Below are positions 39,134-51,147 of a stretch of 64,000 bases of DNA, in pieces. The position numbers and the translations under genes are program-made. The notes below the pieces were generated by a model. The model worked only from the letters and a program-made list of their open reading frames with translations. It did no database searches and was not told the origin of the DNA. The stretch is from Tetrahymena thermophila SB210 (Eukaryota; Ciliophora; Oligohymenophorea; Hymenostomatida; Tetrahymenidae). Where the stretch lies: positions 190,731 through 254,730 of the forward strand of contig NW_002476554.1 in the NCBI RefSeq assembly GCF_000189635.1. The letters are read 5' to 3'. The number at the start of each line of letters is the position of its first letter. Position 1 is the first letter of the stretch.

Positions 39134-40059
39134 TTGTATTTAAGAAATAATTTATATATTTTTATTAATTTAAATTATAATTATAAAATAAGGAAATACA
39201 GCTAAGTTTTTAAAGTAAAATTATGATGAAAATATGAGTTTTAAAAGATGGATAAATTAATATGGTGATATTTGTTTTTTAATAATTTAGTTTCACTTTA
39301 AACCAGAATTATTATCTAAATTAACTTATTATAGAAAAATTTATGCTTATATGAAAAGATTTTGAGGTCAATAAAATAAACAAATGGAATTCTTTATTAA
39401 AATACTCATAGCTCAATTTTTTTAAAAAAAATATACTGTAAGCCCCCAAATAATTCATTACTTTTCTAGTATTTGATAATTCAAGCTTTTTATATTTATA
39501 ACAAAATTTTTTAGAGGAAGCGTTTAATGATTTTTTCTTTTCTATAACGAGGATCTACAGTTATTTGAATATTTCTTTATTAGATTAAAAAATTAATTAA
39601 GGAACCTTTAAAAAATTTGAAAAGATATTTTCTGATAAATACTTAATTATATAAGATTGTTTTATATGTGCTTACAATTAAATGAAGAATTTACTTTATT
39701 TTTTATTTAGATAAGTTTTAAATACAAGAAAATATATTTGCTATCCTATTATTTATAACTAAATATTTTTATTTAAAAAAGTGTTATAAATATTAAAAAT
39801 AGTCTAAGTCAAGCGTTCATGATTTATTTGGCTTATTTAGTGAAAAATACTTTAGTATTTTTTATAAGGAAAATAAACGTATTCTTATTTTTAATATTTT
39901 AATAGAGTTATTAAAATCAGATTGTTACTTGAAATGTTTATGCCGCGTGTATTGAAATTGTTACATACTAAAATTTATAAATTGTTGTTATTTTAATATC
40001 TTATCAATAAATTCATTTTATTTTTTACATATGTTAAACATAAAATAAATTATTTTTTT

Positions 40060-41345
40060 TATTATTAGAAATGTAAAATTCCACAAAATAATTTTCATTT
40101 AATTTTTCAAAACTTTTTTTTTGCTTTTTAAATTTCATTTTGACTAATCAAACAAGCAAGCAAATAAACAATCTGTCAAACAAATAAACAAGTAAAAATC
40201 ATTCAAACAAATGAACATAATTTTGCTTTTTCAAATAATGTAAAAAAAAAAATAAATCATTTGATCTGAATTTATTGTAAAAAGCTTTTTAGTTTTTGAA
40301 GCTTTTTAATTAATTAATTTTTAATATTGTAATCAAATTAGATTACACTATTTTTATGAATTAATAAAGTAAAATTATTAGATTGAATTTAAATTCTGGT
40401 AATAAATAAAAAATTAATGAATAAAGTTAAAACACAATTATTTACTTAATTAATTTATTAAAACATTATGTTACAGAAAGCAACTATTAATTTATCTCCC
40501 ATGATTTTTGTAAGCAACAACCTTTTCTTTTGATAATAATGTAAAAAATACTTAATTCAAAATGTTTACTTTAAATTTATTCATAGTTTTTACTTTTAAA
40601 ATTAATTTTTATTACTGAAGCAAGTATTTAAACACACAAACATGATTTTCCTGTTTTAAAAATTATATAAAAAATAATAAATCATTTGATCTAAATTTCT
40701 TGTAAAAAAACTTTTTTAGTTTTAGATGATATTTAATTATATAATATTGATAATATTGTAATCAAAAAAAATTAGATTACACTATTTTTATTGATTAACA
40801 AAATTATTAGTATTTATCAATAAAATTGTGATTATTTGAATACAGTATGACTGAATACTGCTAAAACGTAATTTTTCAATTAATTTATTCAAAAATTATG
40901 TAATAAGAAACGACTATTAATTTCTTTATGATTTATTTTTGTAACCTTTTTGATATTTATGTAATATAAACATAATACAAAATTTTTAACTTTAATTTAT
41001 CCATAAATTTTTGCTTTTAAAATTTCATTTTTATAACTGAAACAAGCAAGCAAGAGTCAAACAAGCAAAGATAATTTGCCTGTTTTTAAAATTATATAAA
41101 AATTAAAATATAATTTGACCTGAAGTTCTTCTAAAAAAACTTTTTTAGTTTTAGTTGTTTTTTAATTATTTATTATTGTAATCAAAGAAAATTAGATTAC
41201 ACTTTTTTTGTTGATTAAAGAAATTATGAGTCTACATTTAGATTTGTGTTTATTTGATAATACAGTATGACTCAATAACACTAAAACTAAATTTTTTAAT
41301 TAATTTATTCAAAAATTTTGTAATAAGAAACAACTACCATAATTT
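40060..41345. repeat. three diverged direct repeats, period about 426 bp
   Basis: Landmark words recur in order in three copies: 'catttgatct'-type at about 40,258, 40,683 and 41,110; 'gtaatcaaa...ttagattacact' at about 40,327, 40,756 and 41,176; 'acagaaagcaactatta'-type at about 40,473, 40,901 and 41,320. Copies are diverged but colinear. There is no coding potential. The array is absent from the otherwise homologous DNA near 44.8 kb. Confidence 0.75.
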
Positions 41346-41889
41346 ATCATCTAACTTGCTACTTTTAATTCACAAATTTTAGCAAAAAATTTTGTTATTA
41401 TAAAGGACTACCCCAGGACCTACCTAAGTAAAAATAATTATGACCCTGCTTATCATTTTCTATTATATATTTTTATGCAATCAAATTTAATTATTTTATG
41501 GATATTTCTTATTTCTACTTAACTCAGCTAATCACATTATTTAATTAAATTTAGATCAATCATTTAAAATAAATATCATTCATTAATTTAGTCATATCCT
41601 AATGACTATATTTTTTGAATGGTATTTTGCAATTATTTTTTATTTAAATAACTAGAAAAGAGCAAAGGTAACTATTAAATCCTAATTGAGACCTTATAGA
41701 TAATAAATAATTTATTTTTACAATATTTACATTTTCTTATGACTAATTAAGAATTTTGTATACAAAAGTATAAAATTTTGACTTAGTTTTGATTATGATT
41801 CTATATTTTTATAATAAAGAGAATGAATTCATTGATAATAGCTGCTTTTATCAATTACAAAATTTTATATCAACAAACCTATTGATTTA

Positions 41890-41895
41890 GGGTTG
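41890..41895 (+). other. possible scar of a lost tRNA-Pro copy
   Basis: The flank 'ttgattTAGGGTTG' corresponds to the sequence leading into the tRNA at 45,265. Only the first six bases of the tRNA (GGGTTG) remain here before the sequence jumps to DNA that, in the other copy, lies further downstream. Confidence 0.45.
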
Positions 41896-42386
41896 ATGAA
41901 GTTAGTTAATATTTTTATTTTTAATATTTTAAAAGATTTTTATTGCAAATTTACAAAATAATAAATAAGTTAAAATTAAGTTATTAGAGGACTTGATTTT
42001 ATATGAAATGCACATTCTTTATATTAAAGCAATTTCAATCAAAAATAATAAAAATGGAAAAAATATAAAAAATATAAAAAATATTATCTTTTGATATCAA
42101 ATACAAAATAGAAAAATTATTTTTTTATTAAATTATAGAATATACAATGTGATCGGCCTGAAATTTTAGCTTATCAAGCAAGAAATAATATATTTTAGTT
42201 TTAAAGGATTATTTATGATTTTGTTTTGTTTAGATTTACTAAATGATCTAATAATTTGTATGAAATTAAGTTTTTATTTTATTAATAGTAATAGTTTATT
42301 AACAAGTTTCAAGGAATTAATAGTCAGTCTCGCAAGTATTCATTTTAATCATAGAAAATTTTTGTATAAAAAAAAGAATCGATTAA

Positions 42387-42458
42387 GGGTTGTTGGTCTA
42401 GTGGCATGATTCTCGTTTAGGGTACGAGAGGTCCCGGGTTCGATTCTCGGACGACCCC
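42387..42458 (+). tRNA. tRNA-Pro(AGG): tRNA-Pro (AGG)
   Basis: A 72-nt cloverleaf: acceptor GGGTTGT pairs with ACGACCC, D-arm TCTAGTGGCATGA region, anticodon stem CTCGT/ACGAG with loop TTAGGGT (anticodon AGG, reads CCU and, if A34 is converted to inosine, CCC and CCA), T-arm with GGTTCGATTC. Internal A and B boxes for RNA polymerase III are intact and a run of T follows. It is identical to the copies at 45,265 and 46,014. A34 in this tRNA is a standard substrate of the ADAT2/ADAT3 enzyme whose subunit is encoded at 2520-4056. Confidence 0.95.
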
Positions 42459-43161
42459 AAATTTTTTTTATTTTTTAAAATCATTAAAACGCTTTAAATT
42501 TATTCAAAGCTATTTTATATTAAAAAAATAATTACTCCTTTAAAATTTAATTAGAAAAAGTGTTAACTATTTTGCCAAAATTATCTCTTTTAATATTTTA
42601 AATTTACTAAAGAGTCTGTTAAATATTAATTTAATTTAGTTTAGTTTTAATTTTGATTGTTTTTATAAATTGTAATCACCCTTATAATAAGATAGCTCCC
42701 TTGTTGTAGATAGAAAAGTAATAAAAAAGTATTTATTTCAAATTTTGTTTATGTTTTCATCTTATTAATTTGACTAAAATTTTATTGATACAGTGGTCGC
42801 TTTAGACCATTTTTACTCTATCTATCTATCTAGTTATTATACATTTAATTTAATCAATTCAAATTCAATTAAATAGGGAAAATTTTATTAATTTTTATAA
42901 TCTACTTAAAATAATTTTACTCTGTAAAAAAAGATATATTAAACAAACAAACAAACAAAAAAATAAATTTTATAAAATGACTTTGCTCATTTATTAAATG
43001 ATGTAGGTTCTTATCTAATTTAAATCAATTTTTAAACATTAAACATCAAATTGAAAAGAATTAAATAAAAGTAATTTAAAAAAAGTTCTATTCTATTAGA
43101 TACAACTAAAAACACATTTATTTAGTTACAAATGAAATATAACTATAAGTTAATAAAAACT
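42459..43161. other. intergenic, segmental-duplication DNA
   Basis: The first ~130 bp match the DNA after the third tRNA (46,086-46,200). The rest matches the region downstream of gene B (36,610-37,720). No gene seen. Confidence 0.65.
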
Positions 43162-44441
43162 TCAGAAAAAGAAATTAAAAAAAAGCAAAAATGAGCATAT
43201 TAGTAAAGATGAGTTATTTGTTGAATTATTAGGTGAAGAACTTGTAGATTAGCATGCATTTTTGCTTGGGTTTGCATATTGGTTGCTACCAGAAGCAGTA
43301 CCATTACATAAAGCACAGTCAGAGTCAGTCCACAAAGATGTAGAAGGCCTACTAGCCCCACAACTTGCAGATGAAGCTACACATTTACTTCCAGCTGTAT
43401 TAGCATATTAGGCACTATTAGCAGAAGTACCATTACAAATTCCACAGTCAGAGTCTATCCACAAAGTCGTTGAAGGTCTACTAGCTACACAACTTGCTGA
43501 TGAAGCAACACAGTTACTTCCAGCTGAATTAGCATATTATTAACTACCAGAAGATGTACCATTACATAAGCCACAGTCACCATCTGTCCATAAAGATGTT
43601 GAAGGTCTACTTGCCCCACAACTAGCTGAGGAAGCTATACATTAACTTCCTGCTTAATTAGCATATTAAGCACTACCAGAGGAGGTACCGTTACATAAAC
43701 CACAATCACCATCTGTCCATTTAGAAGTAGAAGACCTACTTGCACCACAGCTGTCTGATGAAGCTACACATTAACTTCCAGATAAATTAGCGTATTATGC
43801 ACTGCCAGTGGAGGTACCATTGCATAAACCACAATCTTTATCTGTCCATTTAGAGGTTGAAGGTCTACTTGCTCCAAAACTAGCTGAAGAAGATACACAT
43901 TATGTTCCTGCTGTATTAGCGTATTAAGCACTAGATGAGGCGCCATTACATAAACCGCAGTCGCTATCTGTCCATTTAGAAGTCGAAGGTCTAGTAGGTC
44001 CGCAGCTAGCTGAAGATGCTACGCATTTATTTTTTGATATATTTGCATATATGGATTACCAGAAGAAGTTCCGTTACATAAGCCGCAATCAGTATCTGAC
44101 CACTATGCAGTTCTGCTATTTCCACAGGTTGTAGAAGCTGCAACACAAGCTACCCCAGCAGTATTTGCATATACCTAAACTGGGGTGATTAACTAATAAT
44201 CTGTAGGGCAAGTTCCACAATAAAGGTCTGTATAAGGGGAAGGTAGACTAGTAATAGCACTACAATCTTAAATATAACAACTATTTGATTCAGTGTACCA
44301 CGAGCCACCAATATAAGTTGGACAATCTGATGATACACAAACAGAACCAGTAGAACAATTTACATCCCTACCTCTTATTGATGCATTTACTATACAGACT
44401 GATGCAAGAGAAAAAACTAGTACTTTTAAATACATTTTCAT
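43162..44441 (-). pseudogene. Cys-rich repeat surface antigen (C), 1-bp frameshift
   Basis: Close duplicate of array gene B. Signal peptide MKMYLKVLVFSLASVCIVNA, N-terminal Cys module, seven repeats of the 43-residue type and a hydrophobic tail (LICSFLLFFNFFF before TGA at 43,162). The span is 1280 nt, one short of a whole number of codons. In the first repeat, near 44,047-44,053, gene B has 'gcatattatgc' where C has 'gcatatatgg', a missing T; translation then leaves the Cys-rich frame, which resumes intact one frame over to the end. Within that frame one repeat has lost a Cys (SCG to SFG, near 43,875) and another carries SCV. This looks like a recently damaged copy; a sequencing or assembly error, or a +1 read-through, cannot be excluded. 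Confidence 0.75.
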
Positions 44442-45264
44442 TTTTTTAGAGAAATAATTAATATTTATTTTTTTTATTTAAATTAAAATTATAAAATATG
44501 TAAATAAATACAGCTAAGATTTTAAAGTAGAAATCAGTATTAAAATATGTGTTTTGAAAAATGAAAAGGTTTATGTGATGACGTTTTTTTATTTTTATTT
44601 ACTTTCAATTTAAACCTGAATTAATATCTAAATAAGCTTTTTATAGAATAATTAATAATAATATGATGGTGTTTTCAAGTCAATAAATAAATAGATTTCT
44701 TTTATAAAATAATACTCTTAGTTCAATTTTTTTTGAAAAAACTATACTGTAAATTCCAAAATACATCATTATTTTTCTACTATTTGAGAACTAAAAATTT
44801 TTATTTCAGATAATGCCCAATAGCCTACTACATTATATTCCATTACTAGGCTAATTGTATCATTTTCTATTATATATTTTTATATAATCAAATTGAATTA
44901 CTTTTTGAATATTTCTTATTTCTACTTAGTTTAGCTAAACTTTTAATTATAATAAATGCAATTCATTAATTTAGTCATTCATATCCATATGACTAGATTT
45001 TTGAATGAAATTTTGCAATATATTTTTAATTTAAATTAATATAAAATTTCAATTTTATTAAATCCAACATGAGCTATAAATATGGTAAATTATTTTTTTT
45101 AATATTTTCGATTTTCTTATTATCAATTTATTCGCACAAAATAAAAAATGTTTACTTAGTTTTGATAATGATTCTGTATTTTTTATAATGAAGAGTACTA
45201 ACTCATTAGTAATAGCTGTTTTTATCAATTACAAAATTTTTATATAAACAAAACTATTGATTAA
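44442..45264. other. intergenic, segmental-duplication DNA
   Basis: The first 380 bp resemble the upstream of gene B. From about 44,840 the sequence parallels 41,440-41,890, up to the position of the tRNA. No protein gene seen. Confidence 0.65.
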
Positions 45265-45336
45265 GGGTTGTTGGTCTAGTGGCATGATTCTCGTTTAGGG
45301 TACGAGAGGTCCCGGGTTCGATTCTCGGACGACCCC
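45265..45336 (+). tRNA. tRNA-Pro(AGG): tRNA-Pro (AGG), second copy
   Basis: Identical over all 72 nt to the copy at 42,387, with the same 'gattaa' 5' context. It is followed by CAA and a T-run that can stop RNA polymerase III. Confidence 0.95.
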
Positions 45337-46013
45337 AATTTTTTCATTTTTTTTATTTATTCTCTATTTAAATTAAATACACTTTTAAATAATTTTTACA
45401 TCAAAGTGAATATTTCTTATTTAAAAATATCTAATTTTTTTTTACAAAATGAAATATTTTATTTGTTAATTATTTAACGTAGTATTTATTTAATTTGAAG
45501 ATAAGTTAGTAAATAGCTTTATTATAAATATTTTAAAAGATGTTAATTGCTAATTTACAAAAAAGTAAATCATTTAAAGTTAATTAAATTAATATAGGAC
45601 TTAATTTTACAGGAAATGAACATTCTTTTTTATATAAAAACAAATTAAATCAAAAATTAAAGAATAAAAATGGATAATATTTAAAAAATGTGATACTTTG
45701 TAACAAAATAGAAGAATTATATTTATTTTTTAATTATATAATAAACAATGTGGCCTTAATTTTTATCTTACCAAGCTAGTAATAATGTTTTTAGTTTTAA
45801 ACGATCAATCATTTAAAAGTGTTGAATTATATTTTTCTTTTGTTTAGATTAATTCTTTACTTTAATAAAAATTGTATGAAATTGAGTTTTAATTTTTTTA
45901 TAAATATTAATAATTCATTAATAAGTTTACATGTATTTATTTATAGTCAGTCTCTCTATTATTATATTTAAATCAATTACAAAATTTTTTATATTAGAAA
46001 AAGTATCGATTAA
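45337..46013. other. intergenic between tRNA copies
   Basis: From about 45,490 on, similar to 41,900-42,386. No gene seen. Confidence 0.65.
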
Positions 46014-46085
46014 GGGTTGTTGGTCTAGTGGCATGATTCTCGTTTAGGGTACGAGAGGTCCCGGGTTCGATTCTCGGACGACCCC
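46014..46085 (+). tRNA. tRNA-Pro(AGG): tRNA-Pro (AGG), third copy
   Basis: Identical to the other two copies. The 3' flank (T-run, then about 110 bp) matches that of the first copy at 42,459 closely, so copies one and three are the duplicated pair, and copy two is the one whose partner is missing near 41,890. Confidence 0.95.
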
Positions 46086-46930
46086 AAATTTTTTTTATTT
46101 ATTAAAATCATTAAAAAGCTTTAAATTTATTCAAATTTATTTTATATTATAAAAAATAATTATTCCGTTAAAATGTAATTAGAAAAAGTGTTAACAAGAT
46201 TTAATATTACATTTTTACTAACAAAACAAAATATCTTTATTTATTTATTGTGAAATATCAGAAAATTTCAGAGAATAAGCAAGTATTAAACATCAATAAT
46301 TCTTATTAAATTAAAAATAAATCAAGAATGATTTTTGATTAAATAATAATTAAGATAAACCCTGTTCTAAATTTTGATATGATTTCGTTATTTAAATTTT
46401 ATTTCATTTTTTAAATATTTTATCTCACAAATAAGAAAAACGATTTTTGTCTTCACAAAATAAATAATTTTTTATGAATAATCATATAATTAGATTGATT
46501 ATTAAGAAAAGTTTCTTTAATAAACAATTAAATTTATAAATAAATGCTAATTACCTACTATTCAAATTTGAAACCATTTAAATATAGCATATTATTTTAC
46601 TAAATGACATCATTTTAAAATATTGAGAAAATTTAATTTTAATTTTCTATATTGAATTATGTTTGATTCTGATCAATTTTATATTATATCTAAATAGAGG
46701 GAATTAATGAAATCAAATAAATCTCTGATTTTTTATTAATTAATTTTTGCCGGGGAGTTAGCACAATAGAAATGGCTAGGTTAATAAAAATTTATTGATA
46801 AAAGGTTTAATTTTATATCAAAGAATCTATAAAAATATAAAAACTACCCCACCATAAAGGGTTAAATAGGCACAAAATTTATAATGTTAATATAATTAAA
46901 TTAATTTAAATAGATTAAAAAAAAACAAAT
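46086..46930. other. intergenic, AT-rich
   Basis: After the duplicated ~115 bp, unique AT-rich DNA; contains a short GC-containing word near 46,749 (gccggggag). No gene seen. Confidence 0.6.
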
Positions 46931-49492
46931 ATGAGTAAAATATTAGAACAAAATTTAAGACAAATTTCTAAATATCCTAAAGCTATCAATTTTTTATTAA
47001 TTGAAGCTTTAGAAAAAAAGAAAAGTGATTTTGAAGTAGATCCTAATTATATAGGATAAAGATTAATAATGTCAGATAATTATGATTAATATATGAAGAT
47101 AAACTACCATCAACTTCTTTAATTTAAAATTTTCGATAAAAAAGAAGATAAAAAAAAATGCATAGAAATTTTTGTTGATGATGGGAAAGAAACTAATTTC
47201 ATTGATAAATTAATTAAACATACTAAATTTAGTTAGAGCATGCTGGATCCTAATGTATTGAGAGTATATGATTCATATTACTTAGATAATAATTAATTTT
47301 TTTACTTGATTGAATACGAGTATTTTGATTTTACAAGCGATGAAGATGAATGGAATGAGTTTAAAAGTTCATTTTTAAAGTTCAATATGGAAAACATAGT
47401 TTAAAAAATATATGGTAAATCAATTTATGAAGAATTTACACCATAGACATAGATATAACATGCGCTTTAAAAAAATATAGATGAGCAATTTAGTATTAAA
47501 TTATTTGCTATAGACCCTTTCAAGTATGGGATTTATGAGAAACAATACTTAGATTTCAAATAACATCCAAAATAGTCAACTTAAAAAATAAGATCTGAAG
47601 AAATTTTGTTTCACAAGAATACCTTTTCTGAATTTTTATTGAAAAGTGAAAACAAATATGCACACCTTTACTCTGAAATAATAAAATACTTGATAGTAAA
47701 TTAAAATGGCTTCAGTTAGTTTACCCCTCTTTTTATTGATTCCAATATTTTAACTTTTCAAGCATAATAAGAAAATCAAAATTACATAGATTTTGTTATT
47801 GAAAGATTTTAATCGATGGAGGAAGCCATTAAAAAGAAAGAAACAATTGACTAAGTTATGATAAAACTAAATGAGAACTAAATTTACTCTAATATATAAA
47901 AATATGAAATAATTTAGATTAACTAAGATATTTTTATTGTAGCAATCTTCGATTTTAATGTTCTTTGGGAAAATCTTCCACGTATTAGGGAATCTGATTT
48001 AGAAAAATAAATAAAATTATATTCTCAATTGATAAATACAGTACAAATTAAAAGTTAGCTTAGCTTAATCGGAGATATATAAATTTCTACTAAATAATTA
48101 GGAGAGTAATAAATATACTTAAGTGGATATCTTTTCTTTCAAAACTCTTTTCAGTTAAGTCCTGATTATAATTATAAAATTTAGTATAAGTGTATAATTT
48201 AAGGAATATAATAAATCTTAAAAAAAATAACCATTTAGATTGATGTTCCAAAACAGAAAATAGATTAGGTTGTAATAGATTTAGTTGAAAAATATTTTTA
48301 AAGTCTAAACAAAAGTGACAATCAGATATACTTTTAATAAATTATCTCATCCTTCAAAGCTTATGAAAAAATGATAGATTTCAAGAGAAAATTTTAATTG
48401 CCTGAAAGTATTTTAATTAAACCTTCAATTTAAAATGCTTCACACATTGGAATCTGTGTCAATAATCCTTAATTAGATCAAATTCCAAATTTAATATAGA
48501 CTTTAAAATCTAATTAAGAATTATGTGATATATTTATTTTAAAAGATATCAATTTATTTATTTTAAAAGATATTAATTTATCTTTTTTAAAAAATATCAA
48601 TTTTTGCACAAAAAAAGATATTAATTTATCTTTTTTAAAAAATATCAATTTTTGCACAAAAAAAGATGAAATAGATTAATAAAGTGGATTATTCTAAAAT
48701 ATAAACATATAAAATTCTAAATATTCAAATATGTTTTCTAACTCTAATATCACAGATAACCTTACATCAAATTCAGGTGGTTTATTCAAAAATTTAAAGA
48801 CAACTCCAGTTCACCTTTTTTCTAATATCGATATCCCTAAATAAACCAATTTAGATAAAATATTATTTTGTATAGAATAATACTTAAGAACATTTAATAT
48901 TAATGAAGAGTCTTTGTCACTTTTAAAAGAGTAAATAGTTTAAATTATAGATGCTTTGTACGTATAAGATACATTAATAAAAAGAAAAATCAGACTTTAA
49001 AGCTGCTAATATTTTTGTTTTGATTGCTCAGAATAATTTATTAAAGAAAAATTAGATAAATAAGCTGTAATTTTTTATAGTAGTATAGTTTACTACAATT
49101 TTATAATTTAGAAGCAATTAGACTTCACATATTAATCTTATTGTCCTTGTGAAATAGCTAATTAAGTATTTCTTAAAATGATAAATACTTAAAAAAAAGT
49201 GACCAAACTAATTATTTAATTATAAAAATGCAAATAAGTATTCTAAAACCTTAAATCTTAAGCCGATTACTTTGATTTAAAAAGTAAATAGACTCTATTA
49301 TCTTTATAAATTAACTATTTGACTGAAAATTAAGATTACTTGAAAGAAATTAAAAATTAGCTTTAGAATAACCCAAATAGAATAAACACTTTAATTACCT
49401 CAAGTAAAATATGTCCATAAACAAAAATAATTAATGCTTTTAAGAAGCTAAAAAGATTAGTATCTATCAAACATTACTTAGAATAGAATTGA
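46931..49492 (+). CDS. 853-residue protein, degenerate kinase-like and Cys-rich ends
   Basis: Single uninterrupted frame from ATG at 46,931 to TGA at 49,490. Residues of about 45-160 resemble the N-lobe and hinge of a protein kinase (VDDGKETNFIDKLIKHTKF, then DPNVLRVYDSYYLDNNQFFYLIEYE), but no HRD, DFG or glycine loop follows, so it would be a pseudokinase at best. Near residues 535-580 a 60-bp DNA segment is tandemly duplicated (about 48,561-48,668), giving repeated KDINLSFLKNINFCTK. The C-terminal quarter has a Cys cluster (C692, C696, C699, then YCPC at 738-740) that resembles half of an RBR/RING-type zinc module. Sole plus-strand protein gene inside the surface-antigen array. Function unknown; these domain readings are weak. 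Confidence 0.78.
48527..48668 (+). repeat. in-frame tandem duplication inside a gene
   Basis: A 24-bp unit (ttttaaaagatatc-type) occurs twice, then a 60-bp unit containing 'aatatcaatttttgcaca' occurs twice with no differences that I can see. The reading frame is preserved. Confidence 0.88.
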
Positions 49493-49953
49493 TAGTTTTA
49501 TGTTATTTAATATTTTGTAGTTTTTTTGAGAAAAACTTCCATTTTTATTCACAAATAATTAATTTTTTATTCAACTACTTGAAATAGATTTAACTCTTTT
49601 TTTAAAATATTTTATTTATTATTGTGATTATATATATTTTTTGGCTAAATTTTAAAAAATTTTATGTTTTGAACAAATTATTATAAAAAAAACTCCTTTA
49701 ATTTTTAAAAAATATTTATAATTCTTCAACAAAATGAGGTTTTATAGTATGAGGATGAACTGAAAGTTATAAATTAAAGAAACAAAATAATTATTAGATC
49801 AATCAAATTTTAACATAAAAGTAAGATTATTGAATAAAATTATTTCTTAATTTACTAAAATTAAAATAAATGAAATTTAACATAAAAAAATAATTAAATC
49901 TTCTATAAAATATTACTTATTAATAAATAGACATTTTTTCTTTAAAAGATTTA
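49493..49953. other. intergenic, AT-rich
   Basis: Convergent 3' ends of the pseudokinase-like gene and array gene E. No further signal. Confidence 0.6.
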
Positions 49954-51147
49954 TCAATCTATCAAAAATATTAAAATAAAAAATAATAAATACAATTTTA
50001 TAATCTAAGAACTTGTAACAGACACACACATTGTTCCATCAGATGAAGGCATAGGAGTAGCAGGATTGCACATAGTACAATCGCTTGTCACCCATCCACT
50101 TGTTTAAGAGCAATTTATAGATACACAAGCTCCAAGAGCATTAGCATATGAGTTTTCACCATCATATGAGCCATTGCAAAGTTTGCAATCATTATCAGTC
50201 ATACCTGAAAGCGCATAGCAATTCAAACATCCAGATCCATCCTATTTTGAAATATAAGAAAAGCTATAACAGCTAGCGCAATCATCATCAGTCCATTTTT
50301 ATTGTGGTAAATTAAATTTCCTTCCTATGCATTAATATGAAGAATTTACACAAGCTGTTTAAGCTATGTTTGCAAATGGAGTTGATGGATTGCATAAAAA
50401 ACAATTATTATCAGTCCATCCTTAATTTGAACTGCAAGATATCGTTGAAGCCACACAGCTTTTTCCATCGGCAGCTGCATAAGGAGTGCTTGAATTGCAT
50501 AAAATACAATTTGCATCTGTCCAACCTGAAGTAGAACTACATGAAATAGTAGAAGCTATGCATTTTTTTCCATTTGAACTAGCAATAGGGGTACTAGGAT
50601 TGCATAAATTACAATTAAAATCAGTCCAACCAGAAGAAGATTTACATGGTATTGTAGAAGCAACACAAGCTGTTCCATTTATGTTTGCATATGGTTTATT
50701 TTAAAAACATAGACTACAATTTTGATCAGTCCAGTTTGAATTAGAGCTACACGATTATGTTGAAGCAATACAAGAGGTTCCATTTGAATTAGCAAAAGGT
50801 TTTTGAGAATTACACAATTTACATATTTAATCTGTTAAACCTTAAGTTGAACTGCATGGAATAGGTGAAGCTACACAAGAAGTACCTAGAGAATTAGCAT
50901 AAATTGCTTAAGTAATAGGAGGACAAGAACCACATAATTAATCAGTTAAACCAGATGAAGGAAATGCAGTTGAACTACAATCCTAAATTTAACAATAATT
51001 ACCCGTACTCTATTACCATTAAAATCCGCTAAAGGTTCCACAGCTTTAATCAGTGCAAACACCAGGCTATGAACAAATAACATTTTAACCTAATTATTTG
51101 CATTAATGGAAAGTAAGTAAAAGCAGTAAAATAATAAGCCTACTCAT
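49954..51147 (-). CDS. Cys-rich GPI-type surface antigen-like protein (E)
   Basis: Single exon, 397 residues. Signal peptide (MSRLIILLLLLTFHQC). The N-terminal module ends GLTDQLCGSCPP. Six units of about 35 residues follow, with the pattern C-x2-C-x13-C-x6-C-x10 and (G/N/K)WTD before each first Cys. The C-terminal module contains GRKFN, KWTDDDCASC, the GMTDNDCKLCNGS block, ENSYANALGACVS and GWVTSDCTMCN. A hydrophobic tail (IIKLYLLFFILIFLI) suggests GPI attachment. Many Gln are encoded by TAA/TAG, so standard-code translation would break this gene into pieces. Same strand and same architecture as F-I. Confidence 0.87.

Larger units (their letters stand above)
39134..42386. other. long AT-rich intergenic region with repeats
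   Basis: Holds a triplicated ~426-bp repeat (about 40,060-41,345) and, from about 41,390, DNA that is also present before the second and third tRNA genes. The 380 bp next to gene B resemble the upstream DNA of gene C. The open frame at 42,215-42,409 is AT-rich noise that runs into the tRNA. No protein gene seen. Confidence 0.6.

Noticed and set aside
42215-42409. Frame of 64 codons running into the first tRNA gene
   Set aside because: Low-complexity AT-rich composition and overlap with a perfect tRNA; the homologous DNA before the third tRNA does not keep the frame.
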